DNA of 64,000 bases from Roseomonas haemaphysalidis (GCF_017355405.1 NZ_CP061180.1:1-64000); one strand, 5' to 3'; shown: positions 17,375-25,329, counted from the stretch's first letter. Made by a program: numbers and translations. Notes: generated by a model not told the origin, from the letters alone.

Positions 17375-18031
17375 TCACGCCTTACGGCGGCGAACCACTG
17401 CCAGACCAGCGAGGCCAGCACCAAACAGCGCGATGGACATCGGCTCGGGGACGGTGGTGGTGGTGGTCTGCACGCCACTGAATGTGCAGCCCGGCTGACT
17501 GTCGTTTGCTGTGCAAAGGCTGGTGCCGTCGCTGGCGAAGCGCCCGAAGACAGATGCGGTGCCGTCAAACGACAGCCACGAGTTTTCCATGCCGGTGTCG
17601 ACGCGGACGAGGCCTGAGAGCAGACCACCCGCGGCCACGGAGATATCAATCCGGAAGCGGGCCTGATCAGGAAGGCCGAAGGGCGGCGGCGTCACAAAGT
17701 CATTCAGGTCAAAGCTGACCGTGCCGCGCCGCTGTGGCGCGTTGAAGAGGTTGAACGACAGGCCCACGACCCCTTCGAGCTGCGTCGGGCGCGTGCCAGT
17801 GAAGTTGAAGTTGTCCGAATAGGCGCTGAAGCCGTTCAGGGCGGCTTCATCCGTCACCGCCAGCGTGAAGCTGGTGATCACCGGCAGTGTGGCTCCGGTG
17901 TAGGGCGAAGAGGTCGGGCTCTGCGTGGTGTGCGTTGTCTGCGTGAAGCTGTAGATCACGTCGGCCTGGGCCGAGGTGAGCGGTGCGGCGGCCAAGGCGG
18001 CAACCAAGCCAGCGGCGATCAACGACTTCAT
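17375..18031 (-). CDS. PEP-CTERM sorting-domain protein (paralogue 2)
   Basis: A 218-aa exported protein with signal peptide MKSLIAAGLVAALAAAPLTS (cleavage near AQA/DVI), a beta-rich body with two cysteines in CTANDSQPGC, a Thr-rich linker, and the C-terminal VPEP motif, hydrophobic helix and RRRKA tail. It should be sorted by an exosortase encoded elsewhere. The start at 18031 follows GGAGGGGATACCC. It shares its ribosome-site region, its sigma-54-like promoter and its C-terminus with paralogue 1, while the bodies differ, so the pair probably arose by duplication followed by divergence of the exposed part. Confidence 0.85.
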   Translation of the reverse strand: MKSLIAAGLVAALAAAPLTSAQADVIYSFTQTTHTTQSPTSSPYTGATLPVITSFTLAVTDEAALNGFSAYSDNFNFTGTRPTQLEGVVGLSFNLFNAPQRRGTVSFDLNDFVTPPPFGLPDQARFRIDISVAAGGLLSGLVRVDTGMENSWLSFDGTASVFGRFASDGTSLCTANDSQPGCTFSGVQTTTTTVPEPMSIALFGAGLAGLAVVRRRKA

Positions 18032-18060
18032 GGGTATCCCCTCCTGGAACAGATACCTCC

Positions 18061-18078
18061 GGTTGCAAAACCCATGCC
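18061..18078 (-). promoter_or_regulatory. Sigma-54-type -24/-12 promoter of PEP-CTERM gene 2
   Basis: The minus strand reads GGCATGGGTTTTGCAACC, identical over 18 bases to the copy before paralogue 1, with GG at 18078-18077 and GC ten bases later. Predicted transcript start is near 18053, just upstream of the ribosome site. Confidence 0.65.
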
Positions 18079-18101
18079 GGTACAATTCAGCTTACGATTC
18101 C

Positions 18102-18165
18102 ATTGCGTTACGATTTTGGTGGCGACCTGCACTCGCGATATGTAAAGATCACGAACGCGTTGTCA
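18102..18165 (-). promoter_or_regulatory. Conserved upstream elements of PEP-CTERM gene 2
   Basis: TAACGCAAT (complement of 18102-18110) lies 24 bases beyond the -24 GG, exactly as in paralogue 1, and the block at 18137-18165 (TGACA...CTTTACA on the minus strand) matches the 17056-17084 block. These are candidate activator sites. Confidence 0.45.
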
Positions 18166-18188
18166 TGGTACGCAGAGTGACCCTAAGT

Positions 18189-19448
18189 TCAGTAAGCCAG
18201 TACCCGTAGGATGTCCTCCAGCCGCGTCGTGTAGCGCGGTGACAGCCGCTGCGCCCGCGTCGCCCAGCTGCGCGTGAAGCCCGTCGCCGCCACACGCAGC
18301 GTGCCTCGCCCGTAGCGGGCGTTGATCGCGTCCATCACCCCCATGGTCTTGGCCGAGGCCTGGGGACTGCGCGTGGCAAACAGCCGCTGCTGCTGCCCGG
18401 CCGGCACCAGGTCGTTGAGGATCACCCCCGCCTTGGCGTAGCGGAAGCCGTCCCGCCACAGCGGCTCCAGCAGCCGCACCGTCTCGCTGATCAGCGACCG
18501 CGTGTCGCTGGTCGGCTCCATGCGGCAGGCGCGGCTGGCGCTGTACTGCCGCCCCTGCTCGTGCGGGTTAATGTGCAGGAACACCGATAGGTGGCAGGCC
18601 TCCAGCCCGTCCGCCCGCAGCTTCTCCGCCGCCCGCGCGGCATAGGCCGCCGCCGCCTCGCGCATGTCGTCCCAGGTGGTGACCGGCCGGCTGAAGGAGC
18701 GCGTGCAGGCCAGCCCCTTGCGGGTGGCCGCCAGCAGCTGCAGCGGCAGGCAGGACACGCCGCGCAGCTCCATCTGCACCCGCGCGCCCACCACGGTCAG
18801 CCCGTCGCGCACCGCCCGGGCGTCCAGGTTTATGAAGTCGGCGATGGTCTCGATGCCGCTGGCCTGCAGCTTCTCGGTGGTGCGGCGGCCGATGCCCCAG
18901 ACCTCATCCACCGGCAGGCGGCGGTACCAGTCGGCGCGCACCTCTGGATCGGTGAGGTCGCACAGCCCGCCCAGTTCTGCGTGGTCTTTGGCGATGCCAT
19001 TGGCCAGCTTGGCGATAGTCTTGGTCGGCCCCCAGCCAACGCAGGTGGGGATCTTCGCTACCCTTCGCACCTCCTGTCGCAGCCCAGCGCAGAAGCTCTG
19101 GAGATCCACAGGAATGTCCAGGTCCAGGAACATCTCGTCGATGCTGTAGGACTCCACCCGGGGCACCCGCGACACCAGCACGTCGTACACCCGCCGGCTC
19201 ATGTCGCCATACAGGCTGTAGTTGGACGGCAGCCACTGCACCTCACGCAGGTCGCGGCGGTCGCGCACCAGGTGCCAGGCGTCGCCCATCTTGATGCCCA
19301 GCGCCTTGGCCTCGGGGGTGCGGGCGATGGCGCAGCCGTCATTGTTGGACAACACCACCACGGGCTGCGCTCGGAGGGTCGGGGCGAAGGCGCGCTCGGC
19401 CGAGCAGTAGAAGCTGTTGCCGTCAATCAGGCCGTAGACGGCGGGCAT
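18189..19448 (-). CDS. umuC: Y-family translesion DNA polymerase, UmuC-like
   Basis: A 419-aa error-prone polymerase subunit for replication past lesions. The catalytic motifs of UmuC are present: YGLIDGNSFYCSAERAF with the first metal-binding Asp, VVLSNNDGCAIAR, and VESYSIDEMFLDL with the second acidic pair. The helix-hairpin-helix (VWGIGRRTTEKLQASGI) and little-finger region follow. ATG 19448 comes one base after the stop of a decayed umuD-like gene. The polymerase looks intact, and would need UmuD from elsewhere if it functions. Plasmid-borne umuDC operons are common and raise mutation rate under SOS. Confidence 0.9.
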   Translation of the reverse strand: MPAVYGLIDGNSFYCSAERAFAPTLRAQPVVVLSNNDGCAIARTPEAKALGIKMGDAWHLVRDRRDLREVQWLPSNYSLYGDMSRRVYDVLVSRVPRVESYSIDEMFLDLDIPVDLQSFCAGLRQEVRRVAKIPTCVGWGPTKTIAKLANGIAKDHAELGGLCDLTDPEVRADWYRRLPVDEVWGIGRRTTEKLQASGIETIADFINLDARAVRDGLTVVGARVQMELRGVSCLPLQLLAATRKGLACTRSFSRPVTTWDDMREAAAAYAARAAEKLRADGLEACHLSVFLHINPHEQGRQYSASRACRMEPTSDTRSLISETVRLLEPLWRDGFRYAKAGVILNDLVPAGQQQRLFATRSPQASAKTMGVMDAINARYGRGTLRVAATGFTRSWATRAQRLSPRYTTRLEDILRVLAY

Positions 19449-19449
19449 C

Positions 19450-19789
19450 TCACACCCGCTCGCGCACCAGGCTGGCGACCACGGCCCAGATCTCCGCCCC
19501 CTCGCCCAGTAGCAGTGGCTCGCGGTCGGCCTAACCGGAACGCAGCCACCACTGCCCGGCATGCCAGCGCAACTGGCCGAGCAGCACCTCACCGCCGATC
19601 ATGATGATGGCCACCACGCCGGAGCGGGGCTCGGCCGCCGCGTCGACGATCAGCACGTCGCCAGGCAGGATCCCTCGCCGGGCGAGGGCCTCGCCCAGGG
19701 TGATCGCCGGCGGGCGACACAAAGCCGGTGGTCTCGGCGCCCGTGTAGGCGCCCTGCGGCGACAGGTCGGGATGACGCGGCGGGGGCAT
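19450..19789 (-). pseudogene. UmuD-like gene, frameshifted and interrupted
   Basis: From ATG 19789 the frame reads PRHPDLSPQGAYTGAETTGF, typical of UmuD N-termini. One extra C in a CCC run near 19720 breaks the frame; the downstream frame gives PAITLGEALARRGILPGDVL, then VVAIIMIGGEVLLGQLRW, a TAG at 19531-19533, and finally LLLGEGAEIWAVVASLVRER before TGA 19450-19452. In alignment the catalytic Ser (GDSM) corresponds to GEAL and the catalytic Lys (VKRL) to LGQL, so the protease dyad appears lost as well. The gene is directly upstream of umuC. Confidence 0.7.
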
Positions 19790-19808
19790 GCTGCGCGCTC
19801 AAGCGGGA

Positions 19809-20060
19809 TCAGGGCGTGCTGAAGCTGTACCCGATCCCGCGACCCACGGCCTTCGCCTGGGCCAGGAGTTCGGGCAGGGCGTCGAGCGGGCCGAGTGGGG
19901 CGCGGGACAGCGCCACGATCGGATCGCCTATTAGGGTCATCACCTCGAAGTCGAGCTGTCCCTCCTCGGTAAGCGTCACCCAACAGCGATGTGGCGCGAA
20001 GGCCGCCTTGACCTGCTGCCGCACTGCTTCGGCCTGTGCCGCGTCGAAGGACGCGGTCAC
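19809..20060 (-). CDS. Hypothetical protein
   Basis: An 83-aa protein with no recognised motif. It begins with a helical stretch (AAQAEAVRQQVKAAFAPHRC) followed by a beta-like segment (WVTLTEEGQLDFEVMTLIG). Its ATG overlaps the stop of the gene upstream as ATGA, indicating translational coupling. It may belong to a plasmid mutagenesis or stability operon reading toward umuD-umuC, but nothing in the sequence shows a role. Confidence 0.55.
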   Translation of the reverse strand: MTASFDAAQAEAVRQQVKAAFAPHRCWVTLTEEGQLDFEVMTLIGDPIVALSRAPLGPLDALPELLAQAKAVGRGIGYSFSTP

Positions 20061-20410
20061 AGCCGCAGGACCGCTTGGCCGAAGGCGTCGCGCGCCGCCA
20101 TCAGGGCGCCGAGGCTGCGCTGGTGCAGCTTGGCGCTGGCGGCGTCGCCGGGGTCGATCTCGCTGCCCATGTCCTCAGCCGCTTCGACGCCTTCGGCGAG
20201 CTGGCCGTGCACCTCGTCCAGCAGTTCGCGGAGGTCGTCGGCCTCCATGGTGGTGGCCCAGCCACTCAGCACATCGGCGGCCTCACGCGTCAGGCGACCG
20301 GCGTCGAGGCCGCGGGCGATCAGGCCGGAGATGCGCTGCAAGGCTTCCTTGGCGGGATCGGTAGCCGCACGGGGGGGGGGCAGAGACTGGCGGCGGGTGG
20401 GCGTGGGCAT
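20057..20410 (-). CDS. Hypothetical helical protein
   Basis: A 117-aa acidic, largely helical protein (for example ADDLRELLDEVHGQLAEGVE). No known domain is recognised. The start at 20410 (MPTPTRR) is chosen because GGAG lies 9 bases upstream; ATGs at 20425 and 20449 lack ribosome sites. It is translationally coupled to the following 83-aa gene. A run of nine G residues (20371-20379) in its N-terminal part is a potential slippage site. Confidence 0.55.
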   Translation of the reverse strand: MPTPTRRQSLPPPRAATDPAKEALQRISGLIARGLDAGRLTREAADVLSGWATTMEADDLRELLDEVHGQLAEGVEAAEDMGSEIDPGDAASAKLHQRSLGALMAARDAFGQAVLRL

Positions 20411-20658
20411 GGCGGGGGACTCCATGTGGGAAGCAGATCCTATAATCATGAACGAAAGTAGAACAAACCTTAAGCGCGACCACGTGATTTGCGTGTCGCG
20501 AAAATTCTACCCAGGCTGCTTATGGCGTTTGCTGTGGCACCGCCGCCCTACGGTCGTCCGGGGGGACAGCGAGGGGTTGCCGCCGCCTGGACCCTCTGTG
20601 TCCGGGCGGCGTGCAGACAGGATGTCAGGCTTGAAGTCCAAGCAATGGAGGCCTGCGA

Positions 20659-20946
20659 ATGCCCCCCTCCCTTATCGAACGTGGCGTCTACTCGGCTGAT
20701 GGCTTAACCAGCGAGAACCACGTGATTGTTGTCGTTCTCGATCTGCTCAAGGTGTTGAGCAAGCGGGGAGCAAAGCCACCTCCTTTGCCGTCTAATCCTC
20801 CGAGCCTCGTGCCCTGCTCCATCGTGATCACTGAATGGGATGATCCAAATGGAGTCCGGCTAGGACGTGTGCGCTTCGTTCATCGGGATGGCGCGGACCT
20901 GTTCAATCAGATCTGGCAGATGTCTGATCCGACTAGCGCACGATAA
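20659..20946 (+). CDS. Hypothetical protein
   Basis: A 95-aa protein without recognised domains. ATG 20659 is well supported by GGAGG 8 bases upstream. The middle (VIVVVLDLLKVL) could form a buried strand or helix. It lies alone between the umuC-side genes and the transposon remnant, and could be part of the plasmid core or recently acquired. Confidence 0.45.
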   Translation: MPPSLIERGVYSADGLTSENHVIVVVLDLLKVLSKRGAKPPPLPSNPPSLVPCSIVITEWDDPNGVRLGRVRFVHRDGADLFNQIWQMSDPTSAR

Positions 20947-20987
20947 CTCACAGGGGCGGATCGCGAACCAGTGGCGCGCGTGGTGAC

Positions 20988-21230
20988 CTATGAGTTCGAC
21001 ATAGATCGCAAGACATCCGCCAGGTCGCGGAAACAGCGTTTATGCATAGGAAACACCAGCGCATAAGCGTCGGAGATCAATGCTGGCTCCTCATCATCAC
21101 CGTCATATTTCTGTTTCCATCGGAGCCCGGCGACGAGAACCATCAATGCGGCCCGAAGCGATCCCTCCGCGCCCGCCGCATACGCTTCCACGAGGTCCGC
21201 AGCTATGGCGTAGCTGATCGTTTTCGACAT
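20988..21230 (-). CDS. Hypothetical protein
   Basis: An 80-aa protein starting MSKTISYAIAADLVEAY, with a helical first half and RWKQKYDGDDEEPALISDAY in the middle. No family is recognised. Start 21230 has AGGAAA about 9 bases upstream; the frame is open to 21317. An inverted repeat (ACGATAA / TTATCGT, 21352-21372) lies about 120 bases upstream and may belong to its control region. Confidence 0.45.
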   Translation of the reverse strand: MSKTISYAIAADLVEAYAAGAEGSLRAALMVLVAGLRWKQKYDGDDEEPALISDAYALVFPMHKRCFRDLADVLRSMSNS

Positions 21231-21503
21231 GGCGCTTTTCCTAAATGGGCGCACCACGCCATAGAGCCTTCTAGCAGCTGAGATTGCGGCCAGCACCATC
21301 ACGATCTGGTGCGACAACAGAACATTTCAGGCCGCCGCCGCAATCATATGCACGATAAGTATGTATTATCGTTCCTAACAAATTGACATGCGCGATTGTC
21401 CCGACTGCCGCCGATACAGCTGCTTAAAAGTGGGGCTGGGCGCCACGTGCCCTCTACGAAACCGGCAGGGGTACGGTGATCGATAACGTCTCCCCTGCTC
21501 GCC

Positions 21504-22384
21504 TGGAGTGGCCCCCGATTCGACCGGACACGGGGCATAGACCTGAGGGCCTAGGCTTACGCCTGGGCATACGCCTATGCCGAACGATCCGACGCGTGTT
21601 GAAATTATCACCCGCCGAGAGCGGCGCCGCGACTACAGTGCCGACCACCAGCTGCGGTTGGTCGAGGGAACCATGCAGCCGGGTATGACGGTCTCGGCCG
21701 TGGCCCGCCTGCACGGTGTCTCAACTAGCCTGCTGTTCGGGTGTAGGCGGCACATGGGCGAGGGCGGCAGGGCCGCTATCCAGGCCGACGACGACGTGGT
21801 GGCCGCAGGGTGGCTGCGTGAGCTGGAGGGCCGCGTCATTGCCCCGGCCTCGAACTTGCGCTGGTCCTCCGATGGTTTGGAGATCCCGTGCTGGAACGGC
21901 GAGGTCGTCCGACTGGCGTTCGCCATCGACACCCACGACCGCGAAGTCATGGCCTACGTCGCCACCACCAGTGGCATCAGGAGCGAGATGATCCGGGATC
22001 TCATGCTGGCCTGCGTCGAGCGGCGGTTCGCCGCCCTACGGGCGCCCCACCCCGTGCAGTGGCTGGCCGACAATGGCTCGGCCTACACACCGCCCACGAT
22101 ACGCGGGAGATCGCCGTGGCGCTGAACCTGCTTGTCTGTTTCACACCCGTCCGCAGCCCTGAGAGCAACGGTGTCAGCGGAGCCTTCGTGAAGAATCTGA
22201 AGCGCGACTACGCCCACATCCACCCCAGGCCCGACGCTGCTACCGTTCTGCAGCAGCTCCCGACCTGGATCGAGGACTACAACGACGTCCACCCCCACAA
22301 GGGCTTGTAGATGCGCTCACCCAGTGAGTTCATCCGTGCCCAGTCTTAACCAGCCCCGTGTCCGGTTTGAGGGGGGCAACTCCA
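21504..22384 (+). mobile_element. IS3-family (IS2-like) element, internally deleted
   Basis: Bounded by long inverted repeats: the left end reads TGGAGTGGCCCCCGATTC then ACCGGACACGGGG, and the complement of the right end reads TGGAGTTGCCCCCCTC then AACCGGACACGGGG. The interior is 881 bp, far shorter than the usual 1.3 kb, and the transposase inside is broken. Both ends survive, so it could still be moved in trans. No clear target duplication is present. Confidence 0.75.
21577..22349 (+). pseudogene. Degenerate IS3-family transposase
   Basis: The start (VEIITRRERRRDYSADHQLR, VSAVARLHGVSTSLLF) is an OrfA-type helix-turn-helix. It runs straight into the middle of an OrfB integrase (NLRWSSDGLEIPCWNGEVVR, QWLADNGSAYT), so the OrfA end and OrfB start are deleted. 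A frameshift near 22090 moves the rest (FTPVRSPESNGVSGAFVKN, WIEDYNDVHPHKGL) into another frame, and a TAG follows KGL. No functional transposase can be made. Confidence 0.75.
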
Positions 22385-22569
22385 GCGCCCCCTTGTTTGG
22401 CGTTGCTTCCGAGCCGTTCGCACTATGAACCCCGAAGGCCGGAAATGCTGGAAGGGGGATGCCCTGATCCACGACGCCGCACCAGGAACGGACAGGGGAC
22501 ATAGATGGCGGGCCCAGGGGCCGTGACGAGCGGGATTAACCTATCTATCCGAGTCGCAGAAATACGTGG

Positions 22570-22767
22570 GGAATCCAGTGAGCCTTCACCTGTTGAGGAA
22601 TCGAGTGAGCGCACAGGCTGACCGGGGAAATGAGTGAGCAAGGCAGGGAAAGGAGTGAGAAGGCCTATCGAGAATCAAGGACTTGCGAACGCTGTCCCGA
22701 GGAAAGGAGTGAGCAACCTAATAGTAGAATCTCTAATAGCTTCTAGTAGCTCGGCTCACTCCTTTCC
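22570..22767. repeat. Iteron array and putative replication origin
   Basis: Five direct copies of a 14-bp unit with consensus GGAAAGGAGTGAGC lie at 22570-22583, 22597-22610, 22626-22639, 22647-22660 and 22701-22714, and a perfect inverted copy at 22754-22767 just before repA. Between the fifth and the inverted copy is an A+T-richer stretch with repeated CTAATAG. This is the layout of an iteron-controlled oriV: direct repeats for initiator binding and an inverted copy as operator for repA autoregulation. First copies are less conserved (GGAATCCAGTGAGC). Confidence 0.8.
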
Positions 22768-22787
22768 TCAGGGACTTTTACGCAGCG

Positions 22788-23750
22788 ATGCGGCAGTGTC
22801 GGCCCATGGGAACGGTGCATGAGCTGCTGGAAGCCAAGGGACGAAAGGGCGCATTGGAAGCGGGCATCGACCGGTCCGTTGTCGAAGCGGCCGCTGCCTA
22901 CCTTGCAGACGAAGACAATGGCCTCGGATTTGCCTATTCCGGCTGGGCGCAATGCGCTTTGCCTCATAAGCGTCTGGCAAACGACGCGCCCTGGGGCATT
23001 ATCTCCGAACGCGTAAAATTAATGGTAGAACCAGGTCGCCGCCAAGTTGTCAGCTCGGATGGACAACAAAGCTTTGAGTTCGTAGGCGTCCCTTTCGGCA
23101 GCCATGCTCGACTCATTCTGCTTTATCTACAGACTGAGGCGCTTAGAACAGGAAGCCGGGAAGTAGAACTGGGAGGATCCATGCGCGGATGGTTGGCGCG
23201 TGTTGGAATTCCAGCAGGCGGAATGACAGGGAAGTCAGTCCGAGACCAAGCTGAACGCATTTCCCGATGCAAGTTAACATTTGATATTTCAACGGGAGGG
23301 CGAGCTTCGGGTCTAGTGCAACAGACTATCGTTGACCGCGCCCTCTTTATTGAAGGTGAGGAGGGCCAAGGGTCGCAGGGCCGTCTCTCTTTAGAAACGG
23401 CCAAACTAAGTGAAGGCTTCTTCGAGCAGCTGCAGAAACATCCTGTTCCACTAGAAGAGGCTGCTATTAAAGCTCTTAGCAACAATGCACCCGGCCTAGA
23501 TTGTTACCTTTGGCTAGCATATCGCCTGCACGCCCTCCGAGATGATCGGCTAGTCCCTTGGACTGCCCTCAAGGCACAGTTCGGCACTGGTTTTTCGAAA
23601 CTTTACCATTTTAAAAACAAATTTCCTGGCACATTAGCCCTGGCTACTGCCGTATACCCAGGAGCTAATGTTGAGGTTACAGACGCTGGTGTAATTCTCA
23701 AGCCGTCCAGGCCTCCCGTCGCGCCGAGACAAATTTCTTCAGGCCGATAA
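22788..23750 (+). CDS. repA: Plasmid replication initiator RepA (RepA_C family)
   Basis: A 320-aa initiator that should bind the adjacent iterons. Recognised by the RepA_C pattern: PWGIISERVKLMVE, FVGVPFGSHARLILLYLQTE, GSMRGWLARVGIPAGGMTGK and the C-terminal DCYLWLAYRLHAL. This family drives low-copy plasmids in alphaproteobacteria. Start ATG 22788 is tentative; ATG 22806 (MGTVHELLEAK) is an alternative, neither with an ideal ribosome site. Base composition is clearly lower in GC than the tra and transport regions. An iteron copy in inverted orientation follows the gene at 23783. Confidence 0.85.
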   Translation: MRQCRPMGTVHELLEAKGRKGALEAGIDRSVVEAAAAYLADEDNGLGFAYSGWAQCALPHKRLANDAPWGIISERVKLMVEPGRRQVVSSDGQQSFEFVGVPFGSHARLILLYLQTEALRTGSREVELGGSMRGWLARVGIPAGGMTGKSVRDQAERISRCKLTFDISTGGRASGLVQQTIVDRALFIEGEEGQGSQGRLSLETAKLSEGFFEQLQKHPVPLEEAAIKALSNNAPGLDCYLWLAYRLHALRDDRLVPWTALKAQFGTGFSKLYHFKNKFPGTLALATAVYPGANVEVTDAGVILKPSRPPVAPRQISSGR

Positions 23751-23782
23751 ATTTCATCGGCCCTGCTCCATATCGGAGATAC

Positions 23783-23799
23783 GGCTCACTGGATTCCCC
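23783..23799 (-). repeat. Inverted iteron copy downstream of repA
   Basis: The complement reads GGGGAATCCAGTGAGCC, identical over 17 bases to the first iteron region at 22568-22584 but in opposite orientation. The initiator could therefore bridge sites on both sides of its own gene. Confidence 0.65.
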
Positions 23800-23878
23800 G
23801 CCCTCATTGGAGGACAAATGGGGTCAAGTGTTCATGAAGCGAAATGGCAACCGCATAGTTGCCGCCTCCGCCCCGCCC

Positions 23879-24514
23879 CTATCCATTTGATTCAACTTGG
23901 CCCTCGATAATTAGAGAGCGCCCCCCGAGTTCCTTTTCGATCTGCGAAATTTCCTCCGAGAGCCGAACAATTTGCCGAGCAAGGATTTCCCGGCGCCTAA
24001 TCAAGTCATCCCTACGTTTCACCGCAGAGGCATCCACTGGCTTTATTTCGGATAGAAACCGCATGATCTCCGATCTTGCGGCTTGAGGGCGAACCAAACC
24101 GCGGTTCCGAGCCAACGGCATGTGGTGCTCCGGCACTAAGGTCAAGTAGTACGCGGCGCTGTAGCTACGAGGAAGTTCAGCCTCCCTGAAACGACCTCTC
24201 TCAACGGCTTCGGCTACCTCCCGTAGCTGGTAGGCCACTGCACGTCCGAATGGAAGCTGCGGCAGGATCTTAGATTCGAACTCGCCTTTATTGGCCGTGA
24301 TTGCATGTAAAAGATAACGCCCGATGGACAAGAAGCGCCTTTGCGCCTCGTCCCAAAGCTTTCCGATTTCCCGGACATAGTCCTCAGGGCGGTTTAACGG
24401 GACTATGGTCGCTGCGAAATCCTCAGAGCGAGATGTCGTTGATATGATGGGCGCTGCAGCTGCGCGAGCCTTGATGTCTCTGGACGAAAAAGTTTTTAGA
24501 GGAGGCTTAGACAT
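23879..24514 (-). CDS. Putative partition DNA-binding partner of ParA
   Basis: A 211-aa protein whose start overlaps the end of parA by 8 bases, the usual place for the centromere-binding partner. It has no ParB/Spo0J motif. The centre (WDEAQRRFLSIGRYLLHAI, LPFGRAVAYQLREVAEAVER) resembles DUF3102-like helix-turn-helix regions in which a long helical segment precedes a DNA-recognition helix. The C-terminal third (RRDDLIRRREILARQIVRL and following) is a likely coiled coil for dimerisation. I infer a ParB-analogue role from position only; no match to a named family is claimed. Confidence 0.5.
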   Translation of the reverse strand: MSKPPLKTFSSRDIKARAAAAPIISTTSRSEDFAATIVPLNRPEDYVREIGKLWDEAQRRFLSIGRYLLHAITANKGEFESKILPQLPFGRAVAYQLREVAEAVERGRFREAELPRSYSAAYYLTLVPEHHMPLARNRGLVRPQAARSEIMRFLSEIKPVDASAVKRRDDLIRRREILARQIVRLSEEISQIEKELGGRSLIIEGQVESNG

Positions 24515-25238
24515 CGACCGACACCTTCATACCGAGAGCGTGCATGGCGAATGTGAAGACACCGCGGACATCGGACAGCCCGTTCGCTCCCTTCATTTCT
24601 GCCACTCCTAAGCCTATTTCATCGCTCACTCGAATGCTTTCGTAGAGGCGGATATCGAATGGGCATAGGTCGCCAGCCTCTATGAGGCGCTGCTTGGCGC
24701 GGTCGAAACTACCCGCGGAACGCATTGTCAGATTGAGCACAAAAGCTGAAGGTCTCTGTTCACGGCGGATAAAAGCCATCCACTCAACAACCGATCGCAG
24801 GTCACCAGCTCCTTGTCCTGTCGGCACGAGAACAAAATCAGCCAGGAGGAGAAGATGACGCATTTCTACAGGAGAAGCGTCCACACCAGGAGGCGTATCA
24901 ATGACGAGGAGGTCTAATTTTCCCAGAGCCTCAGCCTGATGCATGGCTTCTTGAAGCCTAGACAAAGGGATAGCTACGTTCGGGATGTTGACAGCTTCGT
25001 CCGGTCGAACTGCGTACCAATTGGTGAGGCCACGTTGTGGATCGAGGTCGATTGTTGCTACGCGTAATCCAGCGTGTGCTGCGAAGACAGCCAAATTCCG
25101 CGTCAGACAGGTTTTGCCACTCCCACCTTTGCCTGATGAACAAACCAAAATTTTAGGACGCGCCAATTTGGATGGAGAAGCTGCTATGTCCCGCATTTTG
25201 ACCCGAGCCGCTTTTCTGCTGCGTGTCGTCGCTTTCAC
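24507..25238 (-). CDS. parA: ParA-family plasmid partition ATPase
   Basis: A 243-aa Walker-type ATPase that segregates plasmid copies on the nucleoid. Deviant Walker A is SSGKGGSGKTCLTRNLA, the A' motif is TIDLDPQRGL, and Walker B is LLVIDTPPG. Length fits the small ParA (type Ib) group without a long N-terminal DNA-binding domain. I place the start at GTG 25238 because AGGAG lies about 10 bases upstream; ATG 25196 lacks a ribosome site and an in-frame ATG at 25310 would precede that site. It is followed by an overlapping partner gene and, with repA, forms the maintenance core. Confidence 0.88.
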   Translation of the reverse strand: MKATTRSRKAARVKMRDIAASPSKLARPKILVCSSGKGGSGKTCLTRNLAVFAAHAGLRVATIDLDPQRGLTNWYAVRPDEAVNIPNVAIPLSRLQEAMHQAEALGKLDLLVIDTPPGVDASPVEMRHLLLLADFVLVPTGQGAGDLRSVVEWMAFIRREQRPSAFVLNLTMRSAGSFDRAKQRLIEAGDLCPFDIRLYESIRVSDEIGLGVAEMKGANGLSDVRGVFTFAMHALGMKVSVDV

Positions 25239-25329
25239 CGCAACCACTCTCCTCCAAACTCGAAAATGCTTACCGAGACCTGAATAACACTGGAAGCTGT
25301 GGCTCAGCAACCTGACGTCGGCTGCAAGG

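Noticed and set aside
21352..21372. Shared IS end or regulatory site (ACGATAAGTA also occurs near 2865)
   Set aside because: Ten shared bases and a weak inverted repeat at two places are not enough to define an element.
22573..22767. CRISPR-like array
   Set aside because: Units are 14 bp with short irregular spacers and one inverted copy directly before repA; this is an iteron origin.
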